Shown one piece after another: positions 1 through 12,130 of a stretch of 64,000 nucleotides of DNA (positions within the stretch are counted from its first letter, which is position 1; each line of letters opens with the position of its first letter). The notes under the pieces are model-generated. The model was not told where the DNA came from, did no database searches, and was given only the letters and a program-made list of their open reading frames with translations. A program made the position numbers and the translations under genes. The stretch is from Chlorops oryzae (lineage: Eukaryota > Arthropoda > Insecta > Diptera > Chloropidae): assembly GCA_020466095.1 (NCBI GenBank), contig CM035806.1, positions 131,016,422-131,080,421 on the forward strand, given 5' to 3'.

Positions 1-3000
1 AGTAATTGCATCAGCTGTAAGATGGCCTTGAGCGTCAGCCAAACCACATATGCTAGCGTCTGCGTCTGCGTCTGCGTCTTCATCGCCGTGGCCTTCGCCA
101 TTTTGTTCACAATCAACAGCAGCATCGAGTTGAAATTGCAACGGTGACAAAATTGTTGATTCCATCAACAGCTCTGATAGATTGTCACTTGTTGTTTCGT
201 TTGGTGTATTCGTCCTCGTCCTCGACATCGTTGTCATCCCCAACGAAGTCATCGTTTTCGTTGTCGTTGCTGATAGTAATAATGAAAATGGTTTTCCATC
301 GGAAAGCTTCGATATTGATGATGACGATGATGCAAAGGATGATGGGCGTAAGTTTTGTTGATTCATTATTCGTTGGTCCTGCGTGTACTTCTGTTGTTGC
401 TTCTTGCCACTGTCATTTATAATATTCTCTTGCTGCATTTCTTGCTTTTCAGATACTCGATTATCCATATCCTCATCGTGTTGTTCGCTACAGTTTCCTT
501 CTCCATTCCTAGGATTTTCATTTTGCATCGAGACTTTAGCAGATCCAATGATAGTTTTGGTGAACGATCCCACTATTTCGCCATTCGAATCACCGTTGCA
601 GTTCTTAGTGTGGATATCATGAATTCCTCTTGAGACGAAATCGTATTCTTTTTGTGTTCTTTGCGTGATGCAGTCTCCATTATCTCGTCGATGGCTGCTG
701 CTGTTGTCGCCATGGAAACTGCCTGCTTTATGACTTTTCTCGATTGTCGGTGATTGCTTATTTTGTTGTTGCTTTTTGCTGTAGTATTCATAGTTACTGG
801 TGGAGCTTATTGACTGCTCGTTTACCGTGGAATCATTGTCACCATTGTCTTTAGTCTGGTACTGTCGACATGGATGCCCCCTTGCGTAGGTGACTTTATC
901 GTTGTCGTCGTTATTGTCGTTGTCCTCGTTGTCTATTGCTTGGTGGATTACTTTATCCTCAACCATAAATTGAACCTTCTTACGGGATTGTGGCAATGGT
1001 ATGTAAAACTGTGATGTTGCCGCTGGCGTGGTTGTTTGATTTATTGATAGCGAAGTCATCGTCATCGTCGTCGTCATCATAGGCGTCATTGTCATTGTCG
1101 TTGTGCCGGTTGTGTTCGTCGTCTTGGCGCCACTTCCTAACAATTGTTGCTTAAGGCTAACGGGTGCTCTTGTCGGTATTCTTCCTTCCATATATTGGTT
1201 GTCTTCGCCAGTGCTATAGTCATCACAATTGCTTGTCAATGTCCTCGATGGTCGCTTGAGTATGGATTTTATGTTTACTGTTGGCGTTGTCGAAAGTATT
1301 ATAACATTCGGTTCTTGTAGTGATGCATTTCGGTCGATTTTGTTTTTTGTAATGGTTTCGTGTACGGGAACCGAATCAGGTGAATCGGATTTCTTAGAAC
1401 GGGGTGGTCGTCTCGGCTGTTGCGGCTGATTTGTGGGACTTTCCAAGTGTTCGTCTTCTTGGAGGTTCTCATTGTTATTTATGCCATTGTAATCGGACTT
1501 TGGTTTTGAATTCATCACTGCAAAATCTCCATCATCGATGATGATACTCTCGCAGGTCTTTCCGTCGCCACTTTGTTTGATTAATGATTTCTGTGAGGAT
1601 GTACGCTTTCCCAGACTTATGCGTTGACCTGCAATCGCTTGAATATTATTGTAGTTTTGCTTTCGCTTGTTGCTACCAGTTTCACTTCCGTTTCTATTTC
1701 CACTTGCGTTTCCCTCCACGTTTCCGTTTCCGTTTCCGCTTCCATTTCCGTTTCCGTTGCTATTTCGATTTGTGGTGTGAATATCATTGACACCGGCGTT
1801 GATTGAAGTATCACCATTTTCGTCGATTATTAATTTCTTTTCCATTTCTCTGATGTTGGTTTTTAGAACGGGTTGTGTTGAATTCACCGTGCGACGTGAA
1901 GGATTTTGGTATTTCTGTTTTTGAACAGATTCCATTGAAGTTGCTATACCTCGATTACTATTGTTCTTATAGCAATCGGTGTGCTGTGTTTTGGCTGATA
2001 CAGTCACGAATTTCTCGTCGTGGAATGCGGCGTCCTCAACATTGAAATCATCGTCGTGTGGAGCTAGGAATTCATTCTGTGATGATCCGATGAGTTTCGA
2101 TTTGATCGATGGAGATAATTTGGGTGATTGCTCGGCAGGGTTTTCTTGATTGCATTCGATTTTGGTTGAGATCAGGTCATAGGGATTAACATTGCAGCGG
2201 AGTATCGATCGACGGGACTGCGATGTGTTTTGCGCTGACGACGGCATCATAGAGCTATCGCCAGCAAGGTCACTTTGACGCAGTAGCACGTCATTGTCTT
2301 CGGTTAGCCAACAGTCTTGAAGTTCCTGAATGCTGCCTGCTGCCGTTGCCGTGGACGTTGACGATACTGCTACTGTAATGGGTTCTTTCTTGGTCGTCTT
2401 CTTATGATTTGATGTGATCTGTTGCCGCGTTCGGGTTCGACCTCTCGGAGGACTTATACTTTTCCCCCGCGATATTGAACGCGATTTATCCTTCTCGGTT
2501 GCAGCAGCAGCAGCAGCTGCAGCACTTGTCATGGGCTCCGGTGAGAGCAGACGTGTCCGTCGCATTAAATCATAAGGATCTTTTTGTGGATCGAGTATCG
2601 ATGGCCGAGACTTCTTAGACATGCTGACTATACGCATCGTGGCCGCTGATGTCACAGTACCATTAGCACGTAGCTTCGTTGCTGGCATAACACTACCGAT
2701 TGTCGCCAGTGGCAGGCGGGATCCTTTGCATTTTTTACAAATACTTGCCTTCCTCACATCGCGTTTTGTACCATTCAAGTATTCCGCACACGAGCAAATG
2801 ACGACAGCAAGAGCCTCTGTTGTTCCCGGCGGACTGGCGAAAATGGCTGCCGCATGCGGATGCGCTGCATAGCTCGGCGATGCTGGATGGTACAAGTGAT
2901 GATACGGACGCGCCGGTACACCACGCACGGTGCTGTATATCCATGGTTCGGAGTATTTCATAGCACGCGACGAGCTGCCCGACATATAATCGGACGTCAT

Positions 3001-3133
3001 GTACCCACCGAAGCTCAGATTCTGATAGTCGGTGTATTGAAGGGCACTGGGCAAGTGCATGGCTTGACTGGCTGTGGGAACGATGCTCCCAGCAAATTGA
3101 CGAATTTGAAAAAACTGTTGTTGTTGTTGTTGG

Positions 3134-3166
<33 letters not shown>

Positions 3167-3333
3167 TGTTTTCGCTGCGAGCCACTGTTGCTAGCATTAT
3201 TCGCAACAGTTTGAGCTACTGTCGATGCGTTCGTTGTTACCGATACGGTAGCATCGAATGCGTTCTTCTCAGTTTTTGAGATTTTGAGCCGTTGACTCCA
3301 GGTTTTTTTTGACTTATCGTACATCGGCGAAAG
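1..3333 (-). CDS. Large internal or first coding exon of a disordered protein with PP1-docking motifs (partial, runs off left edge)
   Basis: Read on the minus strand from 3333, this is one frame of 1,111 codons with no stop, still open at base 1. The exon begins right after a good acceptor (pyrimidine tract, then TTTCAG at 3334..3339), in phase 0; its fourth codon is an ATG (3322..3324), so translation may start here or in an upstream exon. Features, numbered from the first exon codon: mixed His/Gln run at about 55-72; Tyr/His/Pro-rich stretch to about 170; C180-x-C182-x16-C199-x2-C202, possibly metal-binding; Ala run near 270; repeats RPSILDPQKDPYDLM (243-257) and RRSILRCNVNPYDLI (374-388); an Asn/Gly repeat near 520-550; SILK at 690-693; KKVQF at 785-789. 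SILK followed by [K/R]VxF is the known bipartite docking signature for protein phosphatase 1, so a phosphatase-targeting scaffold is a reasonable inference. The rest is low-complexity Ser/Thr/Asn/Asp-rich sequence. I do not recognise the family; fly PP1-binding scaffolds such as Bifocal are untested candidates. Codon use is unlike the AT-rich surroundings, supporting real coding sequence. Confidence 0.85.
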
Positions 3334-3356
3334 CTGAAATGAAAGAGAAATGAAAA
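3334..3356 (-). promoter_or_regulatory. Splice acceptor of the large exon
   Basis: On the minus strand a pyrimidine-rich tract (TTTCTCTTTCATTTCAG) ends at 3334. The reading frame downstream is open from its first codon for the rest of the window edge, which fixes this as the exon boundary. Confidence 0.75.
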
Positions 3357-3718
3357 AAAAAAATATCATTCATTATTAAATTTCTCCATTCAGCGCTACC
3401 CATAAATCGGATAGAAACAATATTCATAATTTAGAGAACGCCTTACATTGTAACTATTTTGAACATAATCTCAATTTCGACCTTCGGCTCTTCGTCCAGC
3501 GACGCATTGACATTTGTACAGCGATCTGGAATTGAAAGAGAAAAACCTTTGTGAAAAACCTTCGCATTATAAGAACCACTCAAAATCTTCATGACCGGAA
3601 AGCGTCCTAAAGGGAGCTTTTCTAAAAAATTTAAAAAATTGGCATTATCCATTCGTTTGAGTTTTGCGACAATTCATGCTAAAACAAAAACGTTTAAGAA
3701 GAAAATTGATATCCAAAA

Positions 3719-3784
<66 letters not shown>

Positions 3785-6182
3785 TGTGTATTGCGCCTTA
3801 ATAAATTAAGACGCAATCTTTAAAAAAATAGGAGGCGCTAGCTTCCGAGGCTATCGGCCTATCCAAAAATTAATGTTCACCAAAGACTGCAAAAGCTTGC
3901 ACACAGTGGAGAATTTTCCAAAAATCAAGACCTTGTATGCTTAGTACGTAAGATCTAATGAAAGATAGACACAAAAATTTCGACGACATCAGTTGCATCT
4001 TTTATGGAATTAAATCGGAGAAAGCTGGTATAAGATCATCTCTGAAGGCGTTTTTAGTTCTTGGCAAGTTATCCTGTTGTGAATGTGCTTTACTGGAATA
4101 GAAATGGATTTCTTCGTAAACGCGTTCTAGGTAAAAAGAGAATTTCAAAAAACACAACAAAAAAAACCAACAAGAAGTGGTTTGTTTAGTTCTTTTTTTT
4201 TTTTGCTTTTGCTTTGAAGTAAAACACGTCGAAAGCAAAGCTCCGCAAGTTGACAGCACTAGTGACAGGGAAAAGCGTTATTTATCCAGTGTGGTTACTT
4301 GAAAAATTGTCAACATTAAAAGAAAAAGAAAGGGAAAACACGAACTACCAAAAATTAGTTTAAAACAAAAAAAGAAAATAAATAAAAATACATTTAAAAA
4401 AACGAACGAAAGACTGCAACATTCTAGATTCCGATCCAGCAGCACGACATGGCCCGCTCCTGTTATTCCTGCAACACACGTAAGCAGTTGTTGCTCTGAT
4501 GTTGTTTCGAAGTAAAGGCGAAGTGTGACAGGCGATTGCAATTGAAGAAACAAAATTGCTAGCCCGCAGGCCTCGACTATGAGAGCCAGAAGGATAGCAA
4601 CGGCGGGTAGTGAAAACCATGAGCAGAAAATTTTTTTTCTTTGTTTTTTCTAACAAATGAAATATCATACCGCCCACACCGCTGAGCAAGCGTGCTGCCT
4701 GGTATCCCCATCGAAGCGCCGGTGCATTTACAATACCAATTTTAATGTGAAACTTCGAATGTGGAGTGTGAAAATATTCTAGGGCCAGAACGAGACATAG
4801 AACGAGAGCGAAAAAGTTGCGTATCCTGCATTTTGATTAACGTCATGGCTCAGCTGCAGCGAGTGGCCGTAGTTTTTCAAATAGCCAAAGCAAGGCGATG
4901 CCCGCACAATCATCCGCTGAGCTATTGCAAATAGCAATGCCGGCCACTAGTGGGCCTTAGTTGTCGCTTATCATCGGGCGCAAACATGACTTGGCCAGAC
5001 CGCGGCAGCTACGCATGAATTTCCATCACAATCGCAATCACCAGAGGAAAGTTCACAGTGGCTTCGTTGGTGGCGAGATAGAAAAAAGGCGAAAGGGAAG
5101 CGCAAAGGAAAAAAAAATTATGATAACAAAAAAAAAAAAATATTTTTAAGCGTTTTGAAAGGGGACAGGGACTGGAGGACCCCCTTTTTTATGCGTCTCT
5201 AAATCGAAATATCCCATGAACGAGAAATTTTCTATAGAAAGCTTGTAAGAAGGCAGCGGGGCTCCTCACTGAAATTCATTTTTCAAAATTCGAAAATGAT
5301 TTTCTTTTAACTGAATTTCCCGGAAATGAATTTCTTAGCTCCACCACTGTCTACATGCCAATGTCAACAGAGAAGATGGTAACGGAAACATACCGGGCAA
5401 AGGGAAAAAGAAAACCAAATAAAAGAATAAAAGTAAAAAGCCAAAAAACCATTTCTATGGACACTTTGAAATGAACTGAGAGAAACTGCAAGTAATTGCC
5501 CAGTTCGTTCTCAACTTACGCTCCATACTCAATTTACGAATGTAATTTTCTACTTTTGTTTTTATTTTTATTTTTTATTTATATAATATTTTTTTTATTT
5601 TATTTTTGTTTTTTTGGAAGCATTTTTTTCTATTTCGGTTTTTTCCATCAGTAAATAAAATTTCAAATATTGAAAATGCAAATGCCGTGATCCAATTCAA
5701 AAGGGTCATTCGCCCAAAATCCACAAGAAGACGCTTACATAAGGAAGAAAATCATAAAGAAAAGTAATCACGAAAGGAGGACGAGTGGCTCTTGGCTAAT
5801 GATTAAAGGAAGAAGGAAATGAGGGAAGAAAGCATCGAAGAGGGAAAGAAAATGACAGCGCCATAATAGTAAGTATTTGCGCTTTGCAGACCGTGTTGCA
5901 GTCCCCGCGGATGTCCCACGATTGACCTGGATATGTGCTTTAAGCTGGAATGTTGTCGGACTAAGTAGCTAACTAAGTTAATGTCTTACTAAGAAGTGAT
6001 TGACTGACTGACTGACTGATTGACTGAGAGACCAATTGAATTTATCAATGACAGACGTATCGACTGAAAAGCTGTGAAGCGTTTGATTCTCCATCAAACT
6101 GAACCATTAAATGACTGCCTGATGGACACATACAATTCGACTTTAGTATATGAAAATTTGTCAGATTCCATCAAGCCTATTC
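3357..6182. other. Intron or upstream non-coding DNA with microsatellites
   Basis: No frame here joins the large exon in phase. It is AT-rich, with long A and T runs near 4141..4210, 4370..4400 and 5100..5150, a T/A-rich tract at 5555..5640 and a short GACT tetranucleotide run at 6001..6027. Open frames are short and unlike any family I know. The upstream exon of the large gene was not found. Confidence 0.5.
3719..3784. repeat. (TTA)n microsatellite
   Basis: About 22 uninterrupted TTA/TAT triplets. The poly-Leu frame it makes on the plus strand is not a gene. Confidence 0.95.
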
Positions 6183-6362
6183 TAAATGAATATTCCTCGG
6201 GAATTCTTTGCCTAAAAACTTTTCTCCACGGAAAAAGGAAGTGTTCTAAGCATCAATAAAGAATAGAATATGATGACATCTGCTTAAAAATGTTTGCTTA
6301 AAATAGCAGAATTTTTTTCAAATTCGCACGGAAAAACTTCTTGGGAATATTTAGAATCGGGA
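6183..6362 (+). repeat. Dispersed repeat, family shared with 50.4-50.6 kb and 58.1 kb
   Basis: The block containing 'gaaaaaggaagtgttctaag' (near 6232) and the block containing 'gggaatatttagaatcgg' (near 6343) both recur, in the same order, on the minus strand at 50390..50573. A third partial match ('cggggaatattcatttagaat') lies near 58080. This is an interspersed repeat of unknown class, with no coding potential seen. Confidence 0.6.
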
Positions 6363-6414
6363 TGTATAAGACTCACAAAAATGTAATATTCTCCCTTGGA
6401 AACCGCGCTTAAAA

Positions 6415-7561
6415 GTCCAATAATAATCCTAATAAAAAAGCTTGAATTACTAGGGCTTCCACTCAATTTTTTTGGTTTGGTTGAGATCTTATTTAATGAA
6501 TAGAATTTCATTTGTCAGAATTGAAAATTCTGTGTCACATCCCATCATTGCTACTTCTGGTGTACCACAAGGAAGTATCCTGGGGCCTCTTCTATTTCTT
6601 TTATTCATAAATGATGTAGTTCATTCCATCACATCTTCGCAATGCTTGCTTTTTGCTGATGATCTGAAAATCTTCAGAAGTGTTAGTAATCAAAATGATT
6701 CGCTAGCCCTGCAGGAAGATGTGAATGCTCTATATGAATGGTGTTCTAAAAATTATCTGTACTTAAATCTTGATAAGTGTACGGTTGTCTCTTTTTCTAA
6801 GTCAAGCCAACTGACAGTAACCTCCTACGAACTAGGTGGCTATCTTCTTAATAAATCGGACTGTGTCAAAGATTTAGGTGTTGTGTTTGACTCTCAATTT
6901 AAGTTTAACCAGCACTTAAATTATATTATCTCAAAATCTTATCAAATGCTTGCCTTTATTAGGCGCAATTCAGCTCATTTTACGGATCCTTATACTTGGA
7001 AGGCTCTGTTTGTCTCTTTAGTCAGGTCCAAATTAGAATATGCATCATTTATATGGAGTCCATTTTACGATGTTCATATGCTCGTCTAGAGCGTGTGCAG
7101 AAATCTTTCACTAGATCTGCACTCCGATCGCTTTATTCCTATGCTCAACTACCAACCTATCAAACCGTTGTGCGCTATTGGTTTAAAGACTCTTGAGTCG
7201 CGTCGCTCCTTAAATGCTCTTCTCGTTATATCCGACATTATTAGTGCACAGGATTGATTGTCCTGCCTTGCTCCAGCTTATTTCTTTAAATGTGCCCACT
7301 AGAGTCTTAAGGCATAATGATCCATTTTATTTAGTTGTCCAGAAAACTAATTATGCCATGTATGCTCCAATTTATAGAGCTCTTAATCTTTTTAATTCTA
7401 TTTCATCCTTGTTGCTTTTGATTTTGACTTTTCAAGAGATAAATTAAAGTCGATTTTAATGTACTCAAATAGTTTTTAATTACCTAATTGTTATACATAT
7501 ATTGTTTACATTAAATAGTCTGTAAGTGTTTGTCTGTAAGAATATGAATTCATAGACTGAA

Positions 7562-7591
<30 letters not shown>
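6415..7591 (+). mobile_element. LINE A: 5'-truncated non-LTR retrotransposon with (TAAA)n tail
   Basis: The element holds the C-terminal two thirds of a reverse transcriptase and ends in an AATAAATAAATA tail at about 7554..7591, the usual 3' signature of many insect LINEs. The 5' part (endonuclease and fingers) is missing. The homology starts abruptly near 6415 with a KKLELLGLP-like stretch that is one base out of frame with what follows. Confidence 0.8.
6418..7446 (+). pseudogene. Reverse transcriptase fragment of LINE A
   Basis: Visible RT blocks: WLRSYLMNR, then SGVPQGSILGPLLFLLFIND, then the catalytic FADD box at 6652..6663, then the thumb (LNLDKC, DLGVVFDS, SLVRSKLEYASFIW). The main open stretch is 6472..7089. 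Frame changes occur in the T run near 6465, just before 7090 (LERVQKSF continues in another frame) and again near 7195, so the protein is dead. The family polymerises DNA from a nicked target using element RNA. The clade (CR1/jockey/I-like) cannot be assigned from what is left. Confidence 0.8.
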
Positions 7592-7593
<2 letters not shown>

Positions 7594-7744
7594 ACCGATT
7601 ACTTAGTTCATTCATTGATTTTCATTATTTATTTTGTTATTACATTATTCCGCTAACTATATACTTATATATATATATATAATAATTTTTCGACAATAAC
7701 AATATGTTGTGTGCCGGATTGGCAAAAAGGAAACGGTGAAGGTT
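7592..7744. other. Spacer between two LINEs
   Basis: AT-rich sequence with a short TA run near 7666..7681; nothing else seen. Confidence 0.6.
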
Positions 7745-10020
7745 AAATTAAATTTTATAATATTTACATATATTCATTGATTATAAGGTTTCGATATCTT
7801 AGAACGGATGTCAAATAGTTGTAAAGATTTTCAATGTCTGCACAATTCAGGATAGCGATGAACTGAGTTGTGGAAAGTTCAGAATAACCAAAACAACGTA
7901 ATCTGGTTGATTTAAATATAGGACAGATTGCTATGAGGTGATATGCATTTGCTACGGCGTCTAAGTTGCAGAGGGTGCAAATGTCAACTGTATTTGCTTT
8001 GAAAGCGCGAGCATTTATGTCCAGCATTCCTGTTCTAGTTTTGAAAATAAGGCCAATTTTGGCGGTCGAGTTTCTGTCTACAACGTAGCTTGCCTCAGTG
8101 TATTCGGGAAGTGGGTAGACATCGTGAAACTGTGAACTCATTGCTAGAGATACTTGATGTTTCCACATATATGTGTCTAATGCCGTTATTATGTTTCCGA
8201 ATGATTGTTCTAGGGTTTGTGTCTAATAATTCAGGCAGGCCTAGTCTATTTACTGTTGATTTCCATTCTTTGAACCAGTAGATATTTTTGTTATTAGTTT
8301 GCAAGGCTAGGATATTCGGCAGTCGATGGGGAGGAAGATTGAGTAGGTACTTTAGTTATGTATTTAAAGTGCGTGGTTAGAGCATATGAATACTGTGTAC
8401 GTGTTCGTGGTTCTATATGTAGTGAATATTTGGGAGTATTACTCGGTAATTTAAGGATTTTTTTCAAGAAAAAAACGATACAGATTCTCTGCTTCACCCA
8501 AATTCTTTGTAGCCCCATAGCTGTGAGGCATATAGGAGAATTGAGCGTGCTGCGGAAGTAAAGATTTTCATTTTGTTCGTGAAGGATATGTTAGGATGGA
8601 GATTGTGTTTTTGCCAAGTTGAGCAAATTGCAGATTTGTCGGCGTGTAATCTATCCTTTAAGTGTTTTCGAAACGATAGTTTGTAATTGAGCGTAACTCC
8701 CAAATATTTGTAGTCATTGACTGTTTCAATGTGCTGTCCTTCGTAAGTCCAAGTGTTCCTGGTTGTTGTGCGTGTACTATTTCTGAAAATGACAATTTTG
8801 GTCTTAGCAAGGTTGACATTCAGACTCCAGTTATTGCAGTATTTTGCTTAGGCGTTTATCATATCTTGAAGCTCTACCGGTGAATTTGAATTTAATTCTA
8901 GGTCATCAGCATATAAAAGCGTTTTAATTAGGGTACTGGCTATTTCTATGCCACCTGGTAGTTCCTCTTGAAGATCGTTGATGTAGAGCGAGAATTGTAT
9001 CGGGCTGAGGAGACAGCCCTGTTTTACCCCCTGTTTGATATTAAATAGGTTTGAGAGTGAGTTCCCGTCCCAGATTTGTGCGGAGTTATTTCGATATATT
9101 TGAGCTATATTTCTTACTATCTTCGACGATAAACCAAGACTGGATAGTTTGTAAAGCAGTGATTTATAGGGGATAGAGTCAAAGGTACATGAGAGATCCA
9201 CGAATAAGGCATACGTGTTTTTCTTTTCAGCACGATTTAAATGGAATATACTAGTCAGGTTAAATAGGTTATCAATCGTGGAGTATCCGCGTCGGAATCC
9301 AGCTTGACATTCTGAAATTAAGCTTTTGTGTTCAGTCCAAGCTAATAGCCTCAACAGCAGGAGTCCAGCGAAAATTTTGTAAATTGAGTTTAGCAGTGCT
9401 AGCCCTTTGTAGTTGCTTGGCTGGTTTGGGTCACCCTTTTTAAACAGAGGGATAATGAGAGATGTTTTGAAGGAGGTTGGCAATGTTTCACTAAGGAAGC
9501 ATTTATTCATGAATGTGATTAGCTCATTTTGAAAGCTGGTCGGCGCATACTTGTAGCATTCCATGGGGATGCCATCTGCGCCTGTGCCTTTTCCATATTT
9601 TGCTTTTTTCAGTACAAGTCTTAATTCACGCAATTCGAAAGGAGAGTCCAGCAAAGGAGCAATTATGTGTGGTAATGACCAGTGCACAGATGGATTAGAG
9701 TCAGCAGGAGATAGTAAAGCACTGAAATGTGTGCAGTATGTTAGGTATCTAGTTCGCGCCTCTATTTATTTTGTCCTGTAAAGTTCTGTTTTGTTTTTTC
9801 TCGCTAAATTTAAGAGGAGTAGCATTTTTATCCTAAGTCTTTCACACTTTGAACAGTACCATGGGGATTTGCGTATAGGATGGGGGTGGACGGGGAACAC
9901 TTTTGCTGCTTCCTTGATTTTTGTATTGATATCTGTCAAGATTTCTTCGGTGTTTGATTCTTAGTGCGCCGACGTATTGTTTGATTGTTCGAGGGCATTG
10001 TGGTAGGCATTGGCTTTATT
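7745..10020 (-). mobile_element. LINE B: 5'-truncated non-LTR retrotransposon, YADD type
   Basis: On the minus strand a nearly full RT plus C-terminal region can be followed from about 10020 down to 7764. Its 5' endonuclease domain is absent; only a linker (SPWYCSKCERLR near 9850) precedes the RT. The 3' end is A/T-rich and less sharply defined. It has the same C-terminal cysteine pattern as LINE C at 52.3-54.5 kb, so the two are probably related families. Confidence 0.8.
7764..10020 (-). pseudogene. Reverse transcriptase/C-terminal domain of LINE B
   Basis: The core RT is open at 8848..9687: GTGADGIPMECYKYAP, IIPLFKKGDPNQPSNYKGLA, CQAGFRRGYSTIDNLF, the first catalytic Asp in LFVDLSCTFDSI, GVKQGCLLSP and the catalytic YADD at 8902..8913. 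It then meets a stop (TAA near 8845) and continues in pieces: KYLGVTLNYKLSFRKHL (8494..8703), a tryptophan-rich segment (8095..8304), and the end at 7764..8168 with a C-x2-C-x9-H-x4-C knuckle (CTLCN...YHLIAIC). Upstream, 9690..10020 shows linker coding with stops. At least one stop and two or more frame breaks make it inactive. Family role: target-primed reverse transcription in the nucleus. Confidence 0.85.
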
Positions 10021-11100
10021 TTTGTTTCATTTAATTTCGATTACTTAGTTTTGATCAATCAGAAAATCTTAAGCCGAATCCAAAACTTCCGAAGCTTTGC
10101 ATCCAAGCCAACCTCAATTTCGGCGATTAACTTTTCTGACCACGCCCCGTTCTGTCCCCTTTTGTTTGTAAAAATTATAAGCCGATTATCATCGGGCTGT
10201 CTGTGGATACCGACCAAGTATTTTAGAAGCTACAAGCAGATGAAATTGAATTCCTTTGTTTAAAATAAATTTGCAACTAAAAAGCGATAATTTTCCACTT
10301 AAAACTATTAAAACGCTCTTGCGACGGAAGTGCTTAAGAGCCGTGGATTCATCCCCCATATACGACTGTGCGGATTTAAGGTTAGCAGGGAATAAAAAGG
10401 AAAGATGAAAAAATAGAAAAGAAAGCGAATTGTTAAAGTTTTCAACAAAAGGACCCACTCATTTAGTAAGCTTAAAGTTAACGGAAACTTTTTTGGAATG
10501 TTTCTTTTTTTGGGTTTTTCGATCTCGTTACTAAAAACTTTTTCTCCTCTCTCTCTTTGTTCTGTGTGTGTGTTTGTGTATGTGTGTCTATATGTATGTG
10601 CACGGATGTATTTCTCTCTATGGCTTTTTCTTATTTATAAAGTATACTCGATAGCGAAAACCTTTGGTCACCTTCGGACAATTGCACAATTGAGTAAACG
10701 CAATTTGTCATTGCAAATTTACGTCTATTTTCGTTTTGTGTGCAAAAACTTTGTCCACATCGTGCGAACTTTATTTCTTCGTTTCCTTTCTTTTCTTTTC
10801 TTCTTTCTTAGCTTCGTTTGTTGAGTTGTGACTCAAAGAGAATCCAATATTTACCAATGGGTGAAAATCCTTACGGCCTTTGAGAGAGTATGTGTGTGTG
10901 TTTAGCGATAAGTACCCTGTAGTCAGTAGGTCGCCCCCGATATTTGTGACATGCCATAGTGCCAGTCCTTGATGACTAGCCATTTCACCTACCACATGCA
11001 CCTAGAAGAGTAGACAGGCCTCAGATCACATTTCCCTATTCGCTGTGTATGATTGTTTTTGCTGTTGTCTGCTGTAAGTTCGCATTCTGATCAATCCTCC
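10021..11100. other. Non-coding AT-rich sequence
   Basis: Contains short TG/GT runs (10562..10600) and CTTTT-rich tracts near 10780..10810. No gene, terminal repeat or RNA recognised. Confidence 0.5.
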
Positions 11101-11275
11101 GACAAGGATTCGATAGCTCAGTGGTTTAAACTGTGGTATGACAGTCGTGAGTTTCAAGGAACTATGCCTGCTGGCGGCGAGAATTTTTCCAAAAAAATTT
11201 TTTTTTATTTATACTTAGTTTATTTTGTTAATAGTTTAGTTGTTGCGGAGGGAAAACATTTTCCCCTTCATTTTT
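11101..11275 (+). repeat. SINE-like, tRNA-derived head (copy 1)
   Basis: TAGCTCAGTGG at about 11114 is a perfect match to the pol III A-box consensus TRGYNNANNGG. A weak B-box (GAGTTTCAAGGAAC) follows about 35 bases later, and A/T-rich sequence follows. The acceptor stem does not pair, so it is not a functional tRNA gene. A tRNA-derived SINE is inferred. Confidence 0.4.
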
Positions 11276-11410
11276 AAGATTTTATTTATTTTTTTTTTTT
11301 TGTGGTTCATTTTCAAGTAAAAGACTTTTGGAGTGAAAAAATTCGTTAAGCACGTTTCTCAAAATCTGAGCAACCCTAAACTCAATTGAGCATTTTCACC
11401 AAAAAACTAA
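11276..11410. other. AT-rich spacer
   Basis: T-rich run followed by unremarkable sequence; nothing recognised. Confidence 0.5.
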
Positions 11411-11590
11411 ATTCGTTCGTTTAGCGTAATGGTTAAAAAATTCGTCCAGCGAAATGGAGGTCAGCGGTTCGAGGCTCGGCGGAAGCGAGAAAATTTAAAC
11501 AGAAGTAAGAAAAAAAATATTTATAATAAAAACATTAAATAAACGAAATATGTATATAATAATTAATAAAAAAAATTAATAAAAAAGTCG
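11411..11590 (+). repeat. SINE-like, tRNA-derived head (copy 2)
   Basis: TAGCGTAATGG (about 11419) matches the pol III A box, and CGGTTCGAGGCTC (about 11467) matches a B box at tRNA-like spacing. An A-rich tail region with TAAA/AATA repeats runs from 11510. Stems are imperfect. It is a tRNA-derived SINE or an old tRNA pseudogene. Confidence 0.45.
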
Positions 11591-12130
11591 AAACACAAAA
11601 CCCCTTTTCGCTAGCAAAATGACTGGCTAAAGGTGGCATATAAAAGGACGAATCGTCCCCGTCAATGACACAAACATAGTAAAGTCGACAGCGTTTTGGA
11701 TAGCAGATGGACCGATCCCCGCCACCAGAGACGGGTGAAATCGTTAGCTTTGTGGTGGATCCATTGACTACAGAGTACCCACAGGAAATGTTCCTCTGAT
11801 ACCTACTGAAATTGTCAAGGTGACATGCTACAATTGCTTCGTTTTAGGTACATTGTGTTTTACAAAAAAAATTTTCTATCACTAAACCAAAAGAATTTTT
11901 TTGTAACGAGTGGTTAATAACAATATTATGAATGAAATTTCTACTTGCCCTGTATTGTCAACTTTTAAAAAAATCAATCACTAAATCTAGGGCATAGTAG
12001 TTGACAACATTGAATCTTCTCTTCAGTGGCTAATGGCTAATGAATTTAGGCACATTGATACCCAAAAAAGTGCATTTGTTTTGTGAAATTAGGCATATTT
12101 GGATATTCTCATTTTTCATCCCTGGTGAAA
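11591..12130. other. Non-coding sequence
   Basis: No frame, terminal repeat or known motif stands out. Confidence 0.5.

Noticed and set aside
3447..3525. Possible 79-base upstream exon on the minus strand (acceptor CCAG at 3526..3529, donor GTAAGG at 3441..3446)
   Set aside because: The splice signals look good, but its only open frame does not join the large exon in phase; it could only be non-coding leader. Left unannotated without transcript data.
4278..4689. Two overlapping minus frames of 91 and 109 residues
   Set aside because: Depend on A/T runs, no conserved motif, and neither joins the large exon.
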